In this document: piece by piece, positions 43,941-52,660 of the stretch
Layout: each line of letters starts with the position of its first letter
Position numbering within the stretch: position 1 is the stretch's first letter
NCBI RefSeq assembly: GCF_042684645.1
Contig: NZ_JBHULV010000015.1
Span: forward strand, 1 to 64,000
DNA length: 64,000 nt
Source: Pseudopedobacter alpinus
GTDB taxonomy: Bacteria > Bacteroidota > Bacteroidia > Sphingobacteriales > Sphingobacteriaceae
Reading direction: 5' to 3'
Notes under the pieces: model-generated
The model's database searches: none
Told to the model about the DNA's origin: nothing
Seen by the model: only the letters and a program-made list of their open reading frames with translations
Translations under genes and position numbers: made by a program

Positions 43941-45017
43941 CTATTTCATAAACGGGTAATCAGTATATCCTTTTTCTCCCGGAGTATAAAAAGTGTCCAT
44001 ATCAGGTTGGTTTAATTTAGCATCAGCTTTAAAGCGTTCTTCTAAATCTGGGTTAGCAATATAAGTTTTCCCAAAAGCTATTAAATCTGCTGTGTTTTCT
44101 TCCAAAGCTTTCTCGGCACTTTCCTTATCAAAATTGCCGCAAAGTATCAATGTACCTTCATAGTTTTCTCTTATGTTTTCTAAAACATTTTGAGGTAAAG
44201 GTGTTGAACCCATTGCAGAATGATCTAATAAATGAATATAACCCACGCCCAGTTTATTCAATTCTTTAGACAAATAATCATAGGTTTCTTCCATTTCTGG
44301 GTAAGCGCTCATATCATTAAAAGCTCCATTTGGAGACAACCTCACTCCTACTTTTTCCGCACCAATAGCTTCAATAGTCTGTTCAACAATATCTAATAAA
44401 AATTTAGACCTTGTATGAATACTTCCGCCAAAATCATCTTTACGATAATTGCTATTTGGATTTAAAAATTGCTCTACCAAATAACCATTTGCACCATGAA
44501 TTTCTACCCCATCAAAACCCGCTTCAATAGCTAATTTAGCAGCATCAACATATTCTGTAATGGCTTCCTCAACTTCATTGGTCGTCATTTCTTCTGGCAA
44601 ATCGTTCTCTTTCATTCCCTCAGCATCGGTGAACATTTGACCTTCTGCTATAATTGCAGATGGAGCTAATACTTTTGCGCCATCTGGCAAATTTAAATGA
44701 TGCGCTACCCTACCGCAGTGCATTAATTGTAAAAATATCTTACTACCCTTATCATGCACTTCTTTAGTTACTAATTTCCAACCATCAACGTGGTGTTGGT
44801 TATACATAGCCGGTATTCTTGGGTAGCCGATACCATTTGGTGATGGTGATGTTCCTTCGGTAATAATTAAACCTGCGCCAGCTCTTTGTCCGTAATAGGT
44901 TGCCATTAATTCATTCGGAGTGTTATTTTCTACGGCTCTAGAGCGTGTCATAGGAGCCATAACCATATGGTTTTTTAATTGGAGTTTACCCAACTGAATA
45001 GATTCAAAAAGTTTCAT
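43941..45017 (-). CDS. nemA: Old yellow enzyme / alkene reductase (NemA-like)
   Basis: FMN-dependent reductase of activated alkenes and related electrophiles, using NAD(P)H. The 358 residues follow the TIM-barrel pattern: NHMVMAPMTRSRA near the start, LIITEGTSPSPNG, IFLQLMHCGRV, then H174-GAN177 with Tyr179 (substrate-binding pair and proton donor), NPNSNYRKDDFGGS, VGVRLSPNGAF, and ADLIAFGKTYIANPDL for FMN phosphate. All key residues are present. The gene stands alone on the minus strand and ends at the shared terminator. Confidence 0.92.
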   Translation of the reverse strand: MKLFESIQLGKLQLKNHMVMAPMTRSRAVENNTPNELMATYYGQRAGAGLIITEGTSPSPNGIGYPRIPAMYNQHHVDGWKLVTKEVHDKGSKIFLQLMHCGRVAHHLNLPDGAKVLAPSAIIAEGQMFTDAEGMKENDLPEEMTTNEVEEAITEYVDAAKLAIEAGFDGVEIHGANGYLVEQFLNPNSNYRKDDFGGSIHTRSKFLLDIVEQTIEAIGAEKVGVRLSPNGAFNDMSAYPEMEETYDYLSKELNKLGVGYIHLLDHSAMGSTPLPQNVLENIRENYEGTLILCGNFDKESAEKALEENTADLIAFGKTYIANPDLEERFKADAKLNQPDMDTFYTPGEKGYTDYPFMK

Positions 45018-45664
45018 GTAATTATTGTTTTAGATGTTTAAACAAACAACAACTAAGCCATATGTTAATTTTTGATAATCATTTATTGGTAAAGAAAATT
45101 TTGAATTGTTTTTTAGGGTTTTTAACATACTTTCCACTAAACTCCTTTCCACTCCGCTCAGAAATGCAATCCAAGGTATCGTTTCAATCGTTAACCTGTC
45201 GGCCATTTTTAAGCTATGGATTATAACTTTAACATCATCTAAAAAACTGACTTTTATTTATATTTTTCTATTTTCTGCATCATTCACATTATCATCAAGA
45301 ATAAGATCAATTTCTCAAACTTTTTTTGTCAATTTAATTTATTATTCTACATTTAAGAACATAGAGTCCAGCTAACTTTAAGCTATTGAAGTTAGACATA
45401 TTGTTTCTATTAATAGTTGTTCTTTTAATACTATTATTAATATTTATACTAAAATAGAACCACTTAAAGCGTTTCTATTTTGATATTACTTGTGTCTCTT
45501 TATAGTTTAATAACTGAGACGTATATTCTACTAAACCTTCTAGTCAAGGTCTTTTTTTTAGAATGTTTTGACAACAATTTTAATTCTAACTGCAAGTCAA
45601 ACATTATATGTTCCTAATCTTTTGCAGTAACAATTCTTTTTGTTCAATTTTAAAAACAAATTTT
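45018..45664. other. AT-rich gap upstream of nemA
   Basis: About 650 bases with no secure gene. A minus-strand frame at 45030-45206 (58 residues, MADRLTIETIPWIAFLSGVE) ends 12 bases before nemA; it may be a small gene or a gene remnant, but part of it is read from a TGAGCGGAGT-type sequence I remember as a common Bacteroidota repeat, so I do not call it. The plus-strand frame at 45106-45375 looks like its shadow. An 8-bp hairpin AAATAGAA / TTCTATTT (45453-45481) and a weak T-run hairpin (45535-45558) are also present. Confidence 0.45.
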
Positions 45665-46024
45665 ATGTCAAATCAAATAAATGTAATTATCACCAATGAT
45701 AATTACAGTAACAATCATGAACTTTTAGGACACTATAGAAATGGTATTTTAGTTATTCATATAACAACAACCATTCCTGAGGTCATATGTATTTCAGTAG
45801 ATCATCACTCTGTTAACATTGTTGATATAGCAAAATGTCTTAACCTACTTAGGAAAAAGCTATGTAATTGTGAAATGCTGATTAATAACGCAACTGTTAT
45901 GAGGTATTATAGTAATGCTCAGAGTTTTTGTTTATTTGGAAAATCAGAAGGTGACTTAGCAAATGAATGTATTAAAGAAATACATTTTCATATCACCTAT
46001 TCCTTACACAAGCTCAATTTTTAG
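45665..46024 (+). CDS. Hypothetical protein (unrecognised)
   Basis: A 119-residue protein with the start at 45665 (MSNQINVIITNDN), preceded by an A-rich leader; the ATG at 45608 would add 19 Cys/Phe-rich residues with no signal-peptide logic. The sequence is cytoplasmic in character, with alternating strands (GHYRNGILVIHIT, VICISVDHHSVNIVD) and a helix (AKCLNLLRKKLCNCEMLI), and four Cys residues. The helical end GDLANECIKEIHFHIT is weakly reminiscent of small alpha/beta folds. I recognise no family. It sits in an orphan, AT-rich stretch. Confidence 0.5.
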   Translation: MSNQINVIITNDNYSNNHELLGHYRNGILVIHITTTIPEVICISVDHHSVNIVDIAKCLNLLRKKLCNCEMLINNATVMRYYSNAQSFCLFGKSEGDLANECIKEIHFHITYSLHKLNF

Positions 46025-46042
46025 ATTGAGTCTTTTCTATTT

Positions 46043-46080
46043 TCTCGCTAATAAGCAAAAAATAATACTTATTAGCGAGA
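46043..46080. terminator. Perfect 13-bp inverted repeat after the hypothetical gene
   Basis: TCTCGCTAATAAG (46043-46055) and CTTATTAGCGAGA (46068-46080) pair perfectly around a 12-base loop, 18 bases after the stop. There is no strong T-run, so it could be a weak terminator or a protein-binding site. Confidence 0.5.
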
Positions 46081-46127
46081 TTATTGATTAAATAGGTTTA
46101 ATTTCCAAAAATCACAGCAAAATATAT

Positions 46128-46135
46128 TAGTTTTG
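46128..46135 (+). promoter_or_regulatory. -7 element before the 46159 gene
   Basis: TAGTTTTG matches TAnnTTTG, 23 bases before the ATG. No clear -33 TTTG at the usual spacing. Confidence 0.4.
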
Positions 46136-46158
46136 TGTTTGAAAACTGCAAATAACTT

Positions 46159-46689
46159 ATGAGTAAGATAAAATTATTCTTTCTGTTGAATCTAGTGATA
46201 ATTTCTTCATTTTCCTTCGCTCAAGAAACTAGTTTTTGGCCAAATCAACTTGGTTTAACTGTAAAGCAAATGAAAAAAAATATAGGTGAAGAGTTCAATA
46301 TCACTAAGATTTCAGAGGATTCTAATACTATTAATATAAATAAAGCTTTTATACTTAACCGAGAAGCTCAGATATTAGCTCAAGGATATAATGGTCATGT
46401 ATATATTATTACTCTGTCATTTTCTTCGTTTAAACAAGATTTATTTAAAGATCTCAATATTCATTTTACCAAAAAATATGGAAAACCAATACATCCTTTT
46501 AAGAATGAAATGTATAACGATGAAGTTGCTGATGGCAAAAAGGTAACTTTTTGGGATCTGAAAAAATATACAATTATGCTAAGCCTCTCCAATTTTGGTT
46601 TATCAATCCAGTATTTAGACACGGAATTATATAAAGAAAGACAAAAGGAATTTTCTAAGCAATTAGACCAAGAAAAAAATAAGCTTTAA
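46159..46689 (+). CDS. Secreted hypothetical protein (unrecognised)
   Basis: A 176-residue protein with a signal peptide (MSKIKLFFLL to FSFAQ), so periplasmic or secreted. The mature part has a short alpha/beta pattern (LGLTVKQMKKNIGEEFNITK, GHVYIITLSFSSFKQDLFKD, YTIMLSLSNFGLSIQYLD) and a charged C-terminal helix (KERQKEFSKQLDQEKNK). No family is recognised. It is a single gene with its own promoter-like -7 box and terminator. Confidence 0.65.
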   Translation: MSKIKLFFLLNLVIISSFSFAQETSFWPNQLGLTVKQMKKNIGEEFNITKISEDSNTININKAFILNREAQILAQGYNGHVYIITLSFSSFKQDLFKDLNIHFTKKYGKPIHPFKNEMYNDEVADGKKVTFWDLKKYTIMLSLSNFGLSIQYLDTELYKERQKEFSKQLDQEKNKL

Positions 46690-46763
46690 CAGTAAGTTAT
46701 TATTCAAAGCAGTTTGATCTCCATCAATTAGATAAAAAAGCTGAACTATAAGTAAGCTACATT

Positions 46764-46804
46764 CCAATCAGGGTCTCTCTTTCGAGGACCCTGATTGGTT
46801 TTTA
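46764..46804 (+). terminator. Terminator after the 46159 gene
   Basis: Stem CCAATCAGGGTC / GACCCTGATTGG (12 bp) with an 11-base loop that can pair further, then TTTTT. It also lies just past the end of lpxB on the other strand. Confidence 0.85.
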
Positions 46805-46813
46805 ACAGAAAAA

Positions 46814-47923
46814 TCAATTTCCCGTAAGATATTGATAAATCAACTTGGCCGTTTTTTCAGATGCCCCCGGTTTTCCCATAATCTCAGCTAATTGCTGGTA
46901 ATTGTTCAGCATAACAGAACGTTGGGTACCCGATGTAATTTGTTTCAAATTTTCTGAAATCAAATCAGTATTGCAATCTTCTTGTATTAATTCTTTCACC
47001 ACTTCCCTATCCATAATTAAGTTTACCAAAGAAATAAACCTAATATTAACAAGCAACCGAGCAATACCAATAGATATTTTACTGCCTTTATATAAAACCA
47101 CTTGCGGAATATTAAGCAAAGCAGTTTCTAAAGTTGCAGTTCCTGATGTTACTAAGGCAGCTTCAGCGTTCAATAATAAATCGTAAGTGGCGTTAAAAAC
47201 TATAGGAATATTTAATGTTTGTAAATATTCTTGATAAAATTCCTTGTTAAATGATGGCGCACCAGCAATAACAAATTGATGGTTTGGAAATTTATCCACC
47301 ACGCTTAACATATCTGGCAAAATATATTTAAGTTCTTGTTTTCTACTTCCCGGCAACAACGCAATAATAGGTTTTTCTGTAAGCTGATAATCCTTTTTAA
47401 AATTTAGGTTAGGTTTAAAAGCTTCAATAGCATCTAGTAATGGGTTGCCAACGTAATCTACCTGCATTCCCCATTTATTGTAAAAATCTACCTCGAAAGG
47501 TAAAATACAGAACATTTTATCTACGTCACGCTTTATTTTGAGAACTCTTTTTTGGTTCCAAGCCCACACTTTTGGCGAAATATAATAACATACTTTTATG
47601 CCCTGTGCTTTAGCAAATTTGGCTATTTTAAGATTAAAGCCGGGGAAATCGATCAAAATCAAAACATCTGGCTGGTATTGTAAAACATCTGTTTTACATT
47701 TAGCCATGTTTTTTAATATGGTTCTTAAATTAATTGCCACTTCTAAAAAACCCATAAAAGCCATATCGGCGTAATGCTTTACTAAAGTACCGCCTTGCGC
47801 TTGCATTAAATCGCCACCGTAAAATCTAAATTCAACTTCGTTATCCACCTCTTTTAATGTTTTCATCAGGTTAGATCCGTGTAAATCTCCTGAAGCTTCG
47901 CCGGCTATGATGTAGTATTTCAT
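46814..47923 (-). CDS. lpxB: Lipid-A-disaccharide synthase LpxB
   Basis: Joins UDP-diacylglucosamine and lipid X to form the lipid A disaccharide on the cytoplasmic face of the inner membrane. The 369 residues include the start YYIIAGEASGDLHGS (2-16), IDFPGFNLKIAKFA, CYYISPKVWAWNQKRV, PFEVDFYNKW, LLPGSRKQELKYI and the C-terminal LVTSGTATLETALL. It shows that this organism makes lipid A. lpxB is alone here; surE lies 1.5 kb upstream on the same strand, a gene pair often linked in Bacteroidota. Confidence 0.95.
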   Translation of the reverse strand: MKYYIIAGEASGDLHGSNLMKTLKEVDNEVEFRFYGGDLMQAQGGTLVKHYADMAFMGFLEVAINLRTILKNMAKCKTDVLQYQPDVLILIDFPGFNLKIAKFAKAQGIKVCYYISPKVWAWNQKRVLKIKRDVDKMFCILPFEVDFYNKWGMQVDYVGNPLLDAIEAFKPNLNFKKDYQLTEKPIIALLPGSRKQELKYILPDMLSVVDKFPNHQFVIAGAPSFNKEFYQEYLQTLNIPIVFNATYDLLLNAEAALVTSGTATLETALLNIPQVVLYKGSKISIGIARLLVNIRFISLVNLIMDREVVKELIQEDCNTDLISENLKQITSGTQRSVMLNNYQQLAEIMGKPGASEKTAKLIYQYLTGN

Positions 47924-47926
47924 GGT

Positions 47927-48020
47927 TTTAGTATTGAGTAATGAGTATTTAGTAATGAGACATTTTTTAAAAGTATAGACTTTTTGGATAGCTTACGTTA
48001 AGGATTGAAGCGGCATCCTA
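47927..48020. repeat. Degenerate repeat fragments upstream of lpxB
   Basis: The gap holds overlapping TTTAGTATTGAGTAATGAG and TTTAGTAATGAG units (47927-47960) and a second segment, GATAGCTTACGTTAAGGATT then GAAGCGGCATCC (47987-48020), with a small AGGAT/ATCCT inverted repeat. Both resemble repeat fragments I associate with Bacteroidota intergenic regions; copy number was not tested. Confidence 0.35.
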
Positions 48021-48041
48021 TTTATTTGTCATCTCTACTTA

Positions 48042-49178
48042 TCAAATTTTAGATTCAAACAGTTCTGTCAATTGATTGATTTTTTCAACTAAAACCTTTT
48101 TATCAATCAATTTAGTTTCATAATCAGCAATAATAGCGGGACTCATGTTTCTAGCTAAAGAATATTCTACCACTTCGGTATCTTTTCCTTTACACAACAA
48201 AATTCCAATACTAGGTTTTTCATGAGGTCTTCTTACATCCCTATCTAAAGCTTCTAAATAAAAATTAAGTTTCCCTAAAAATTCAGGTGCAAAATCTTCG
48301 ATTTTTAGTTCGAACAGAATCAGACATTCTAAATCTCTGTGATAAAACAACAAATCTGTATAGTAATCTTTATTTCCTATTTGCAAGCGATATTGATTAC
48401 CCATATAAGTAAAGCCTTTACCAACCTCTAAAATAAACTTTTGAAGATTTTGAATAATTGCTTTCTCAAAATCCTTCTCATTATGATTTTCTGGAAGATT
48501 AAGAAACTCGAAAATATATGGATCTTTAAAAAGGTTGTTTGTTATTTGAGCAATACTGTTTGTGTTTTTTAAATTTTGCTGTTTTGATAGCATAGTTCTT
48601 TCAAAAGTTGCAGTTTTAATTTGTCTTCTTAGTTGTTCTTTACTCCAACTTTCTTTTTCAGACATTAAAGTGTAAAACAGAATTTCTTCTGCTTTTTTGT
48701 TGCTCGAAAATATCTCTAAATGGTTTGTCCAAGAAATTTTTAACAGTAGATTTTTCAGAAATAAATCATGCTTTTCTAATTGTGTCGCTGTCGGCGACAC
48801 TTTTATATCTTCCTTAAAATCAGAATTTTCCAAAAGTGTCGCCGCTGGCGACACTTTTGAATTACTTATCGAAACCCATAATAAAAAGCATTCAGAATTT
48901 ACACCGTAGGTTTCATAAAATTGCCTCATTCTATACAAACCTCTTCTATTAAAACCCGATAATTCTGGATAATAGGATAAGATAAATTTAGCCAATTGAT
49001 TAACAGTGTCTTCTCCCCAATTAGCACTTTCAATTTTTTCAGAAACAATTTTGCCCACATTGAAATACAACAGTACCAATTCTGCATTTATTTTTGCATA
49101 AACACGCCTTTTTGCTTCTTGAATAAGATGCAAAATAGGCTCAAATTCTAAATATCCTGATTGATTCTGTGGTTCCAT
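48042..49178 (-). CDS. DUF1016/YhcG PDDEXK nuclease-like protein
   Basis: A 378-residue protein. The N-terminal half is the DUF1016 helical domain (HLIQEAKRRVYAKINAEL, GFNRRGLYRMRQFYETY). The C-terminal half is a PD-(D/E)xK nuclease-like domain: YTDLLFYHRDLECLILFELK with the predicted catalytic D-x(n)-E-x-K, then EALDRDVRRPHEKPSIGILL. Between the halves, residues 108-138 are a two-unit repeat (KVSPAATLLEN and KVSPTATQLEK) encoded by two palindromes. DUF1016 proteins are often found with restriction-modification or mobile genes and may act in DNA repair or defence; no such partner is nearby. Confidence 0.85.
   Translation of the reverse strand: MEPQNQSGYLEFEPILHLIQEAKRRVYAKINAELVLLYFNVGKIVSEKIESANWGEDTVNQLAKFILSYYPELSGFNRRGLYRMRQFYETYGVNSECFLLWVSISNSKVSPAATLLENSDFKEDIKVSPTATQLEKHDLFLKNLLLKISWTNHLEIFSSNKKAEEILFYTLMSEKESWSKEQLRRQIKTATFERTMLSKQQNLKNTNSIAQITNNLFKDPYIFEFLNLPENHNEKDFEKAIIQNLQKFILEVGKGFTYMGNQYRLQIGNKDYYTDLLFYHRDLECLILFELKIEDFAPEFLGKLNFYLEALDRDVRRPHEKPSIGILLCKGKDTEVVEYSLARNMSPAIIADYETKLIDKKVLVEKINQLTELFESKI
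48782..48858. repeat. Two palindromic repeats inside the DUF1016 gene
   Basis: First: GTGTCGC-TGTCG-GCGACAC (48782-48800). Second: AAAAGTGTCGCC-GCT-GGCGACACTTTT (48832-48858), a perfect 12-bp palindrome. The units repeat at 54 bases (18 codons), so the reading frame is kept, and encode the two KVSP-TxLE segments in the linker between DUF1016 and the nuclease domain. Confidence 0.85.
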
Positions 49179-49181
49179 TTC

Positions 49182-49442
49182 CTACTTATTAAACTTATAG
49201 AAAAAGAAAATAAATGCGCAGATAAAAGTTGCAGATATTACTCCTTTAGCAGTAAGTTCCATGTCTTTTTTATAGGCATATTTTAATAAAAGCATGTTTA
49301 TAGCAACACAACCTATGTACAGCAAATCGTCTTTTCGCAAAAAAATTATATTTTTTTTGATCACCTCGACTATAAAAAATGCTACCGCCGGAAAAAACAA
49401 TCCAGCACCTAAACCCAGCCAAACAGTATCTTTCTTAAACAT
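49182..49442 (-). CDS. Small membrane protein downstream of surE
   Basis: An 86-residue protein with three hydrophobic helices (DTVWLGLGAGLFFPAVAFFI, LLYIGCVAINMLLLKYAY, GVISATFICAFIFFFY). The start is placed at 49442 (MFKKDTVW), which overlaps the surE stop by 8 bases; the frame could begin at 49475, but that adds residues inside surE. The overlap suggests cotranslation with surE. No family name; similar small proteins follow surE in related genomes as far as I recall. Confidence 0.65.
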   Translation of the reverse strand: MFKKDTVWLGLGAGLFFPAVAFFIVEVIKKNIIFLRKDDLLYIGCVAINMLLLKYAYKKDMELTAKGVISATFICAFIFFFYKFNK

Positions 49443-50208
49443 CAAATGTCCATTGGTTAAGTGAAGAAATAGCATGGTGCGCCGTCATATCAAACTGAAC
49501 CGGGACAACAGAAACGTAATGATTATTTAAGGCCCAAACATCGGAATCTTCGCCTTTATCATTATTTTGAAAAACACCTGTTAACCAGTAATAATTGCGT
49601 TTGTAAGGGTCTTGGCGCTCTTCAAAGTCTTCTGCCCATTTAGCATTTGCTTGTCGGCATATTTTAATGCCTTTAATAGGTTGGCTATTGTTAGGGAAAT
49701 TTACATTTAATAAAGTGCCTTGTTGCAATCCGTTTTTCATTACTTGCAAGCAAATTTCTTTGATGTATTTTTTGCAATCTTCAAAATTGGCATCCCAAGT
49801 ATAATCATCTAAAGAAAAACCAATAGAAGGAATACTTTCTATAGCACCTTCTACCGCTGCCGACATGGTACCAGAATAAATTACATTAATAGAATTGTTT
49901 AAACCATGGTTAATACCTGATATACACAAATCGGGCTTTTGACCTTTAAAAACTTTATTTACAGCCAATTTAACACAATCTACCGGTGTGCCAGAACATT
50001 TGTACATTTCTACACCTTCGTATAAATTCACTTTATCTAAACGTAAAGGTTTGCCAATGGTAATTGCATGTCCCATTCCAGATTGCGGACTATCTGGTGC
50101 TACAACAGTAACATCACCTAATTCTTTTGCCACTTCTATTAACGCTTTAATGCCTGGCGCAGTAATTCCGTCATCATTTACCACTAAAATTCTTGGTTTC
50201 TTACTCAT
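49435..50208 (-). CDS. surE: 5'/3'-nucleotidase SurE
   Basis: Metal-dependent phosphatase for nucleoside monophosphates. The 257 residues contain the metal-binding VVNDDGITAPGI near the start (N11-D-D-G14), VVAPDSPQSGMGHAIT, CSGTPVDCVKLA and LCISGINHGLNNSINVIYSG, all diagnostic for SurE. It is divergent from the CLC channel gene with only 28 bases between the start codons, so the two probably share a promoter region inside their 5' ends. Confidence 0.95.
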   Translation of the reverse strand: MSKKPRILVVNDDGITAPGIKALIEVAKELGDVTVVAPDSPQSGMGHAITIGKPLRLDKVNLYEGVEMYKCSGTPVDCVKLAVNKVFKGQKPDLCISGINHGLNNSINVIYSGTMSAAVEGAIESIPSIGFSLDDYTWDANFEDCKKYIKEICLQVMKNGLQQGTLLNVNFPNNSQPIKGIKICRQANAKWAEDFEERQDPYKRNYYWLTGVFQNNDKGEDSDVWALNNHYVSVVPVQFDMTAHHAISSLNQWTFDV

Positions 50209-50236
50209 TGGTATTTATTTTGTATAATTTTAAATT

Positions 50237-52027
50237 ATGCTTAAAAACATTACTTATAGAAATACAAAGTTAAAAAAGCTAAGGACAAAATTTAGGAGCA
50301 TTGTTGAAGAGCAAAAAAACAAAAATTTCACGGTAATAATTCTAAGTATTTTAGTTGGATTAACAGTTGGTTTAGCGGCTATTTTAATTAAACAAATTAC
50401 TTACGGAATAGAAAATTATGCAGTTAGTTTTTTTCCGGGTTATATGCTTTTTTTAACACCCTTAGTTGGTTTGCTTTTGGTAACTATTTTAAACCATACA
50501 GCTTTTAAAAAGCTGAGCTACTTTAAAGGGATGCGCAGCGTAATTGATGCTATAGAAAACCATCAATCTTACATCAAATTCAAACTTATTTACACCAAAG
50601 TAATTAGTGCCGGCATTACCATTGGTTTTGGAGGTAGCTCTGGAATGGAGTCGGCTGTAATAACATCTGGTGCTTCCATTGGTTCTAACTTAGGCAAAAA
50701 ATTGGGTTTGCCTTATCAATTAAGAACATTATTGATTGGTTGCGGTACAGCTTCTGGCATATCAGCCATGTATAATGCACCTATTGGTGGGTTTTTATTT
50801 GCTCTTGAAGTTGTAATGCCCAGTTTTAGTGCTTCATTATTAGTCCCTTTATTGATTTCATCTGCTACAGGTAAAATTCTATTTGAACTAATTATGGGCG
50901 AAAACTTACGTTTTGATGCTCATATTGATAATTTTTCTTACCATAGTTTACCTTATGTTTTAATTATTGGCGTTGCAGGAATGTTAACTGCTAATTATAT
51001 GGTTAAATCTTATAGTTTTTGTTATCGGCATTTAGCCCGATTAGGAAACCCTTACGTAATTGCTTTAACTGGAGGCGCAATTTTAGGCGCACTTATTTAT
51101 TTTTTCCCTCCGCTATATGGTGAAGGTTATGTTTCTATCAATAAACTTTTACACGGCGAAGAACCATTATTATGGAATAATTCTGTACTTGCAAATTCTA
51201 TTTTTCAGCCTTTTAACGGGATCATATTACTGTTTATTTTACTGCTTTTAAGGCCAATTACTACAGGTTTAAGTTTGGCCGCTGGTGGCGAAGGAGGCTA
51301 TTTTGCACCTTCTTTGGTGGCTGGCGGTTTAATGGGCTATTTAATTTTTAAGGCTGTTTTTTTAATATCCGGAGATGTGTTGGGTTTAGCTCCAAATACA
51401 TTTATTTTTCTCGGTATGGCTGCAACTTTTGCTTGCGTAATGCGGGCACCAGTAACTGCTATTTTTTTAATTGCAGATACGACACAAAGCTATGCCATTA
51501 TAGTACCCTTGATGATTGTAACCGCGATAGCTTACGCTTTTAAAAGTTACTTCGAGCAAAGAAATCCGTTAATAAAAGTTGGGCATAGCACCCTAAAAAT
51601 GGAGAAATTTATTGTCAACCACATCAATTTGAATGATATTATTGACCCCGTTAATAACTTTGTAAACGAAAACGCAACCTTAAGAAATATTATTGAACAT
51701 TTTTCTGTACATGAACATGCAGTTGTTCCAGTAATAGATGATAATAGCAATATAAAAGGTATTATAGAATTAAAAAAACTACGCACCTTGCTAAAAGATT
51801 TTGAAGCTTATGATATTAGAACTGCTACCGAAATAATGGAAACTAATTTTGAGATTGTAAACTTCACCAACCTACGGAAAATACTTTTGGATAATCCTTC
51901 ATTAATTAAGGAGCAATACATATTGGTTAAGAAAAATGATACTGTATCAGCTTATGTATCTAAATACAAACTTTTACTAATTTATAATCAGTATTTAAGC
52001 AACCCCGATTTGTTGTTTGGTAAGTAG
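50237..52027 (+). CDS. CLC-type chloride channel or antiporter with CBS pair
   Basis: A 596-residue integral membrane protein. The CLC core (about 30-440) has many transmembrane helices. Motifs: GGSSGMESAV around Glu138, which lies where CLC gating glutamate sits, although the usual GREGP context is changed to GMESA; and GGYFAPS for the conserved GxFxP. The C-terminal about 145 residues are a CBS-domain pair (NATLRNIIEHFSVHEHAVVP, NIKGIIELKKLRTLL), which commonly binds nucleotides. Whether it is a channel or a proton-coupled antiporter is not decided by sequence. Divergent from surE; ends before a terminator at 52195. Confidence 0.85.
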   Translation: MLKNITYRNTKLKKLRTKFRSIVEEQKNKNFTVIILSILVGLTVGLAAILIKQITYGIENYAVSFFPGYMLFLTPLVGLLLVTILNHTAFKKLSYFKGMRSVIDAIENHQSYIKFKLIYTKVISAGITIGFGGSSGMESAVITSGASIGSNLGKKLGLPYQLRTLLIGCGTASGISAMYNAPIGGFLFALEVVMPSFSASLLVPLLISSATGKILFELIMGENLRFDAHIDNFSYHSLPYVLIIGVAGMLTANYMVKSYSFCYRHLARLGNPYVIALTGGAILGALIYFFPPLYGEGYVSINKLLHGEEPLLWNNSVLANSIFQPFNGIILLFILLLLRPITTGLSLAAGGEGGYFAPSLVAGGLMGYLIFKAVFLISGDVLGLAPNTFIFLGMAATFACVMRAPVTAIFLIADTTQSYAIIVPLMIVTAIAYAFKSYFEQRNPLIKVGHSTLKMEKFIVNHINLNDIIDPVNNFVNENATLRNIIEHFSVHEHAVVPVIDDNSNIKGIIELKKLRTLLKDFEAYDIRTATEIMETNFEIVNFTNLRKILLDNPSLIKEQYILVKKNDTVSAYVSKYKLLLIYNQYLSNPDLLFGK

Positions 52028-52194
52028 TTGTAGGCGTTTTACAAGGCTTTACACTACCCCGGTGGTTATGTGTTTTTATCCTAAACGAATAAAGAATATC
52101 ATTACCATCCCTAAAGCAAATTATCTCTTCATTTCAATTTTTAATTATGGGAATATTACAAGTTTTGATGTAGGACTAAAATTCAATGTAAAAG

Positions 52195-52225
52195 AAAAAA
52201 GGAAACGATGGGCGTTTCCTTTTTT
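52195..52225 (+). terminator. Terminator for the CLC gene
   Basis: Stem AAAAAAGGAAACG / CGTTTCCTTTTTT (13 bp) with a 5-base loop and T-run, about 170 bases past the stop. Confidence 0.8.
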
Positions 52226-52420
52226 ACTAAACCTAAACCTAAACGTATGAAATGTCTTTTATGCAAAGACATTTAATCATTATCAAAGTGAATGCCAAAA
52301 AATTATTTTCTGCTGTTTTATTTTAAAATATTTAGCTCACAATTGTGTTTCGCAGATAAAAAAATTTCACCCTTAAGTTTAAAGGATTCAAATTTTTTAC
52401 ATTCCAAAAAAATGGTCACA

Positions 52421-52457
52421 AAAAAACCTCAAAACTATTACAGTTTTGAGGTTTTTT
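52421..52457 (-). terminator. Terminator for csbD
   Basis: Perfect 16-bp stem AAAAAACCTCAAAACT / AGTTTTGAGGTTTTTT with a 5-base loop, 18 bases past the csbD stop on the minus strand. Confidence 0.88.
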
Positions 52458-52474
52458 TTAAGAATTATATTTTC

Positions 52475-52660
52475 TTATAAACCTTTAATCCAATCAACAA
52501 CTTCGTCTCTTGTTTTGCCAGTTTTATTCTGAATTTTACCTAAGGTTTCATCAGCTTTTCCTTCTTCGTAAAGTAAATCGTCATCGGTTAAATCTGCGTA
52601 AGCTTGTTTTGCTTTTCCTTTAACTTCGTTCCACGTTCCTTTAAATTCTAACTTATCCAT
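52475..52660 (-). CDS. CsbD family stress protein
   Basis: A 61-residue hydrophilic, helix-rich protein matching CsbD: KLEFKGTWNEVKGKAKQAYA, DLTDDDLLYEEGKADETLGK, IQNKTGKTRDEVVDWI. The family is small, soluble and general-stress induced in many bacteria, with no known activity. It has its own terminator and stands alone. Confidence 0.93.
   Translation of the reverse strand: MDKLEFKGTWNEVKGKAKQAYADLTDDDLLYEEGKADETLGKIQNKTGKTRDEVVDWIKGL

Larger units (their letters stand above)
52028..52474. other. Gap between the CLC gene and csbD
   Basis: Holds two terminators (52195-52225 and 52421-52457) and otherwise AT-rich sequence. The short plus-strand frames here do not look like proteins. The first 60 bases past the CLC stop contain a C/G-richer segment (ACTACCCCGGTGG) without an assignable role. 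Confidence 0.5.

Noticed and set aside
45106..45375. Plus-strand open frame of 89 codons upstream of the 45665 gene
   Set aside because: Phe/Ser/Ile-rich in an AT-rich region, no signal or motif; looks like a chance frame.
52017..52250. 77-codon frame after the CLC gene
   Set aside because: Extends through the CLC terminator and has no protein-like pattern.
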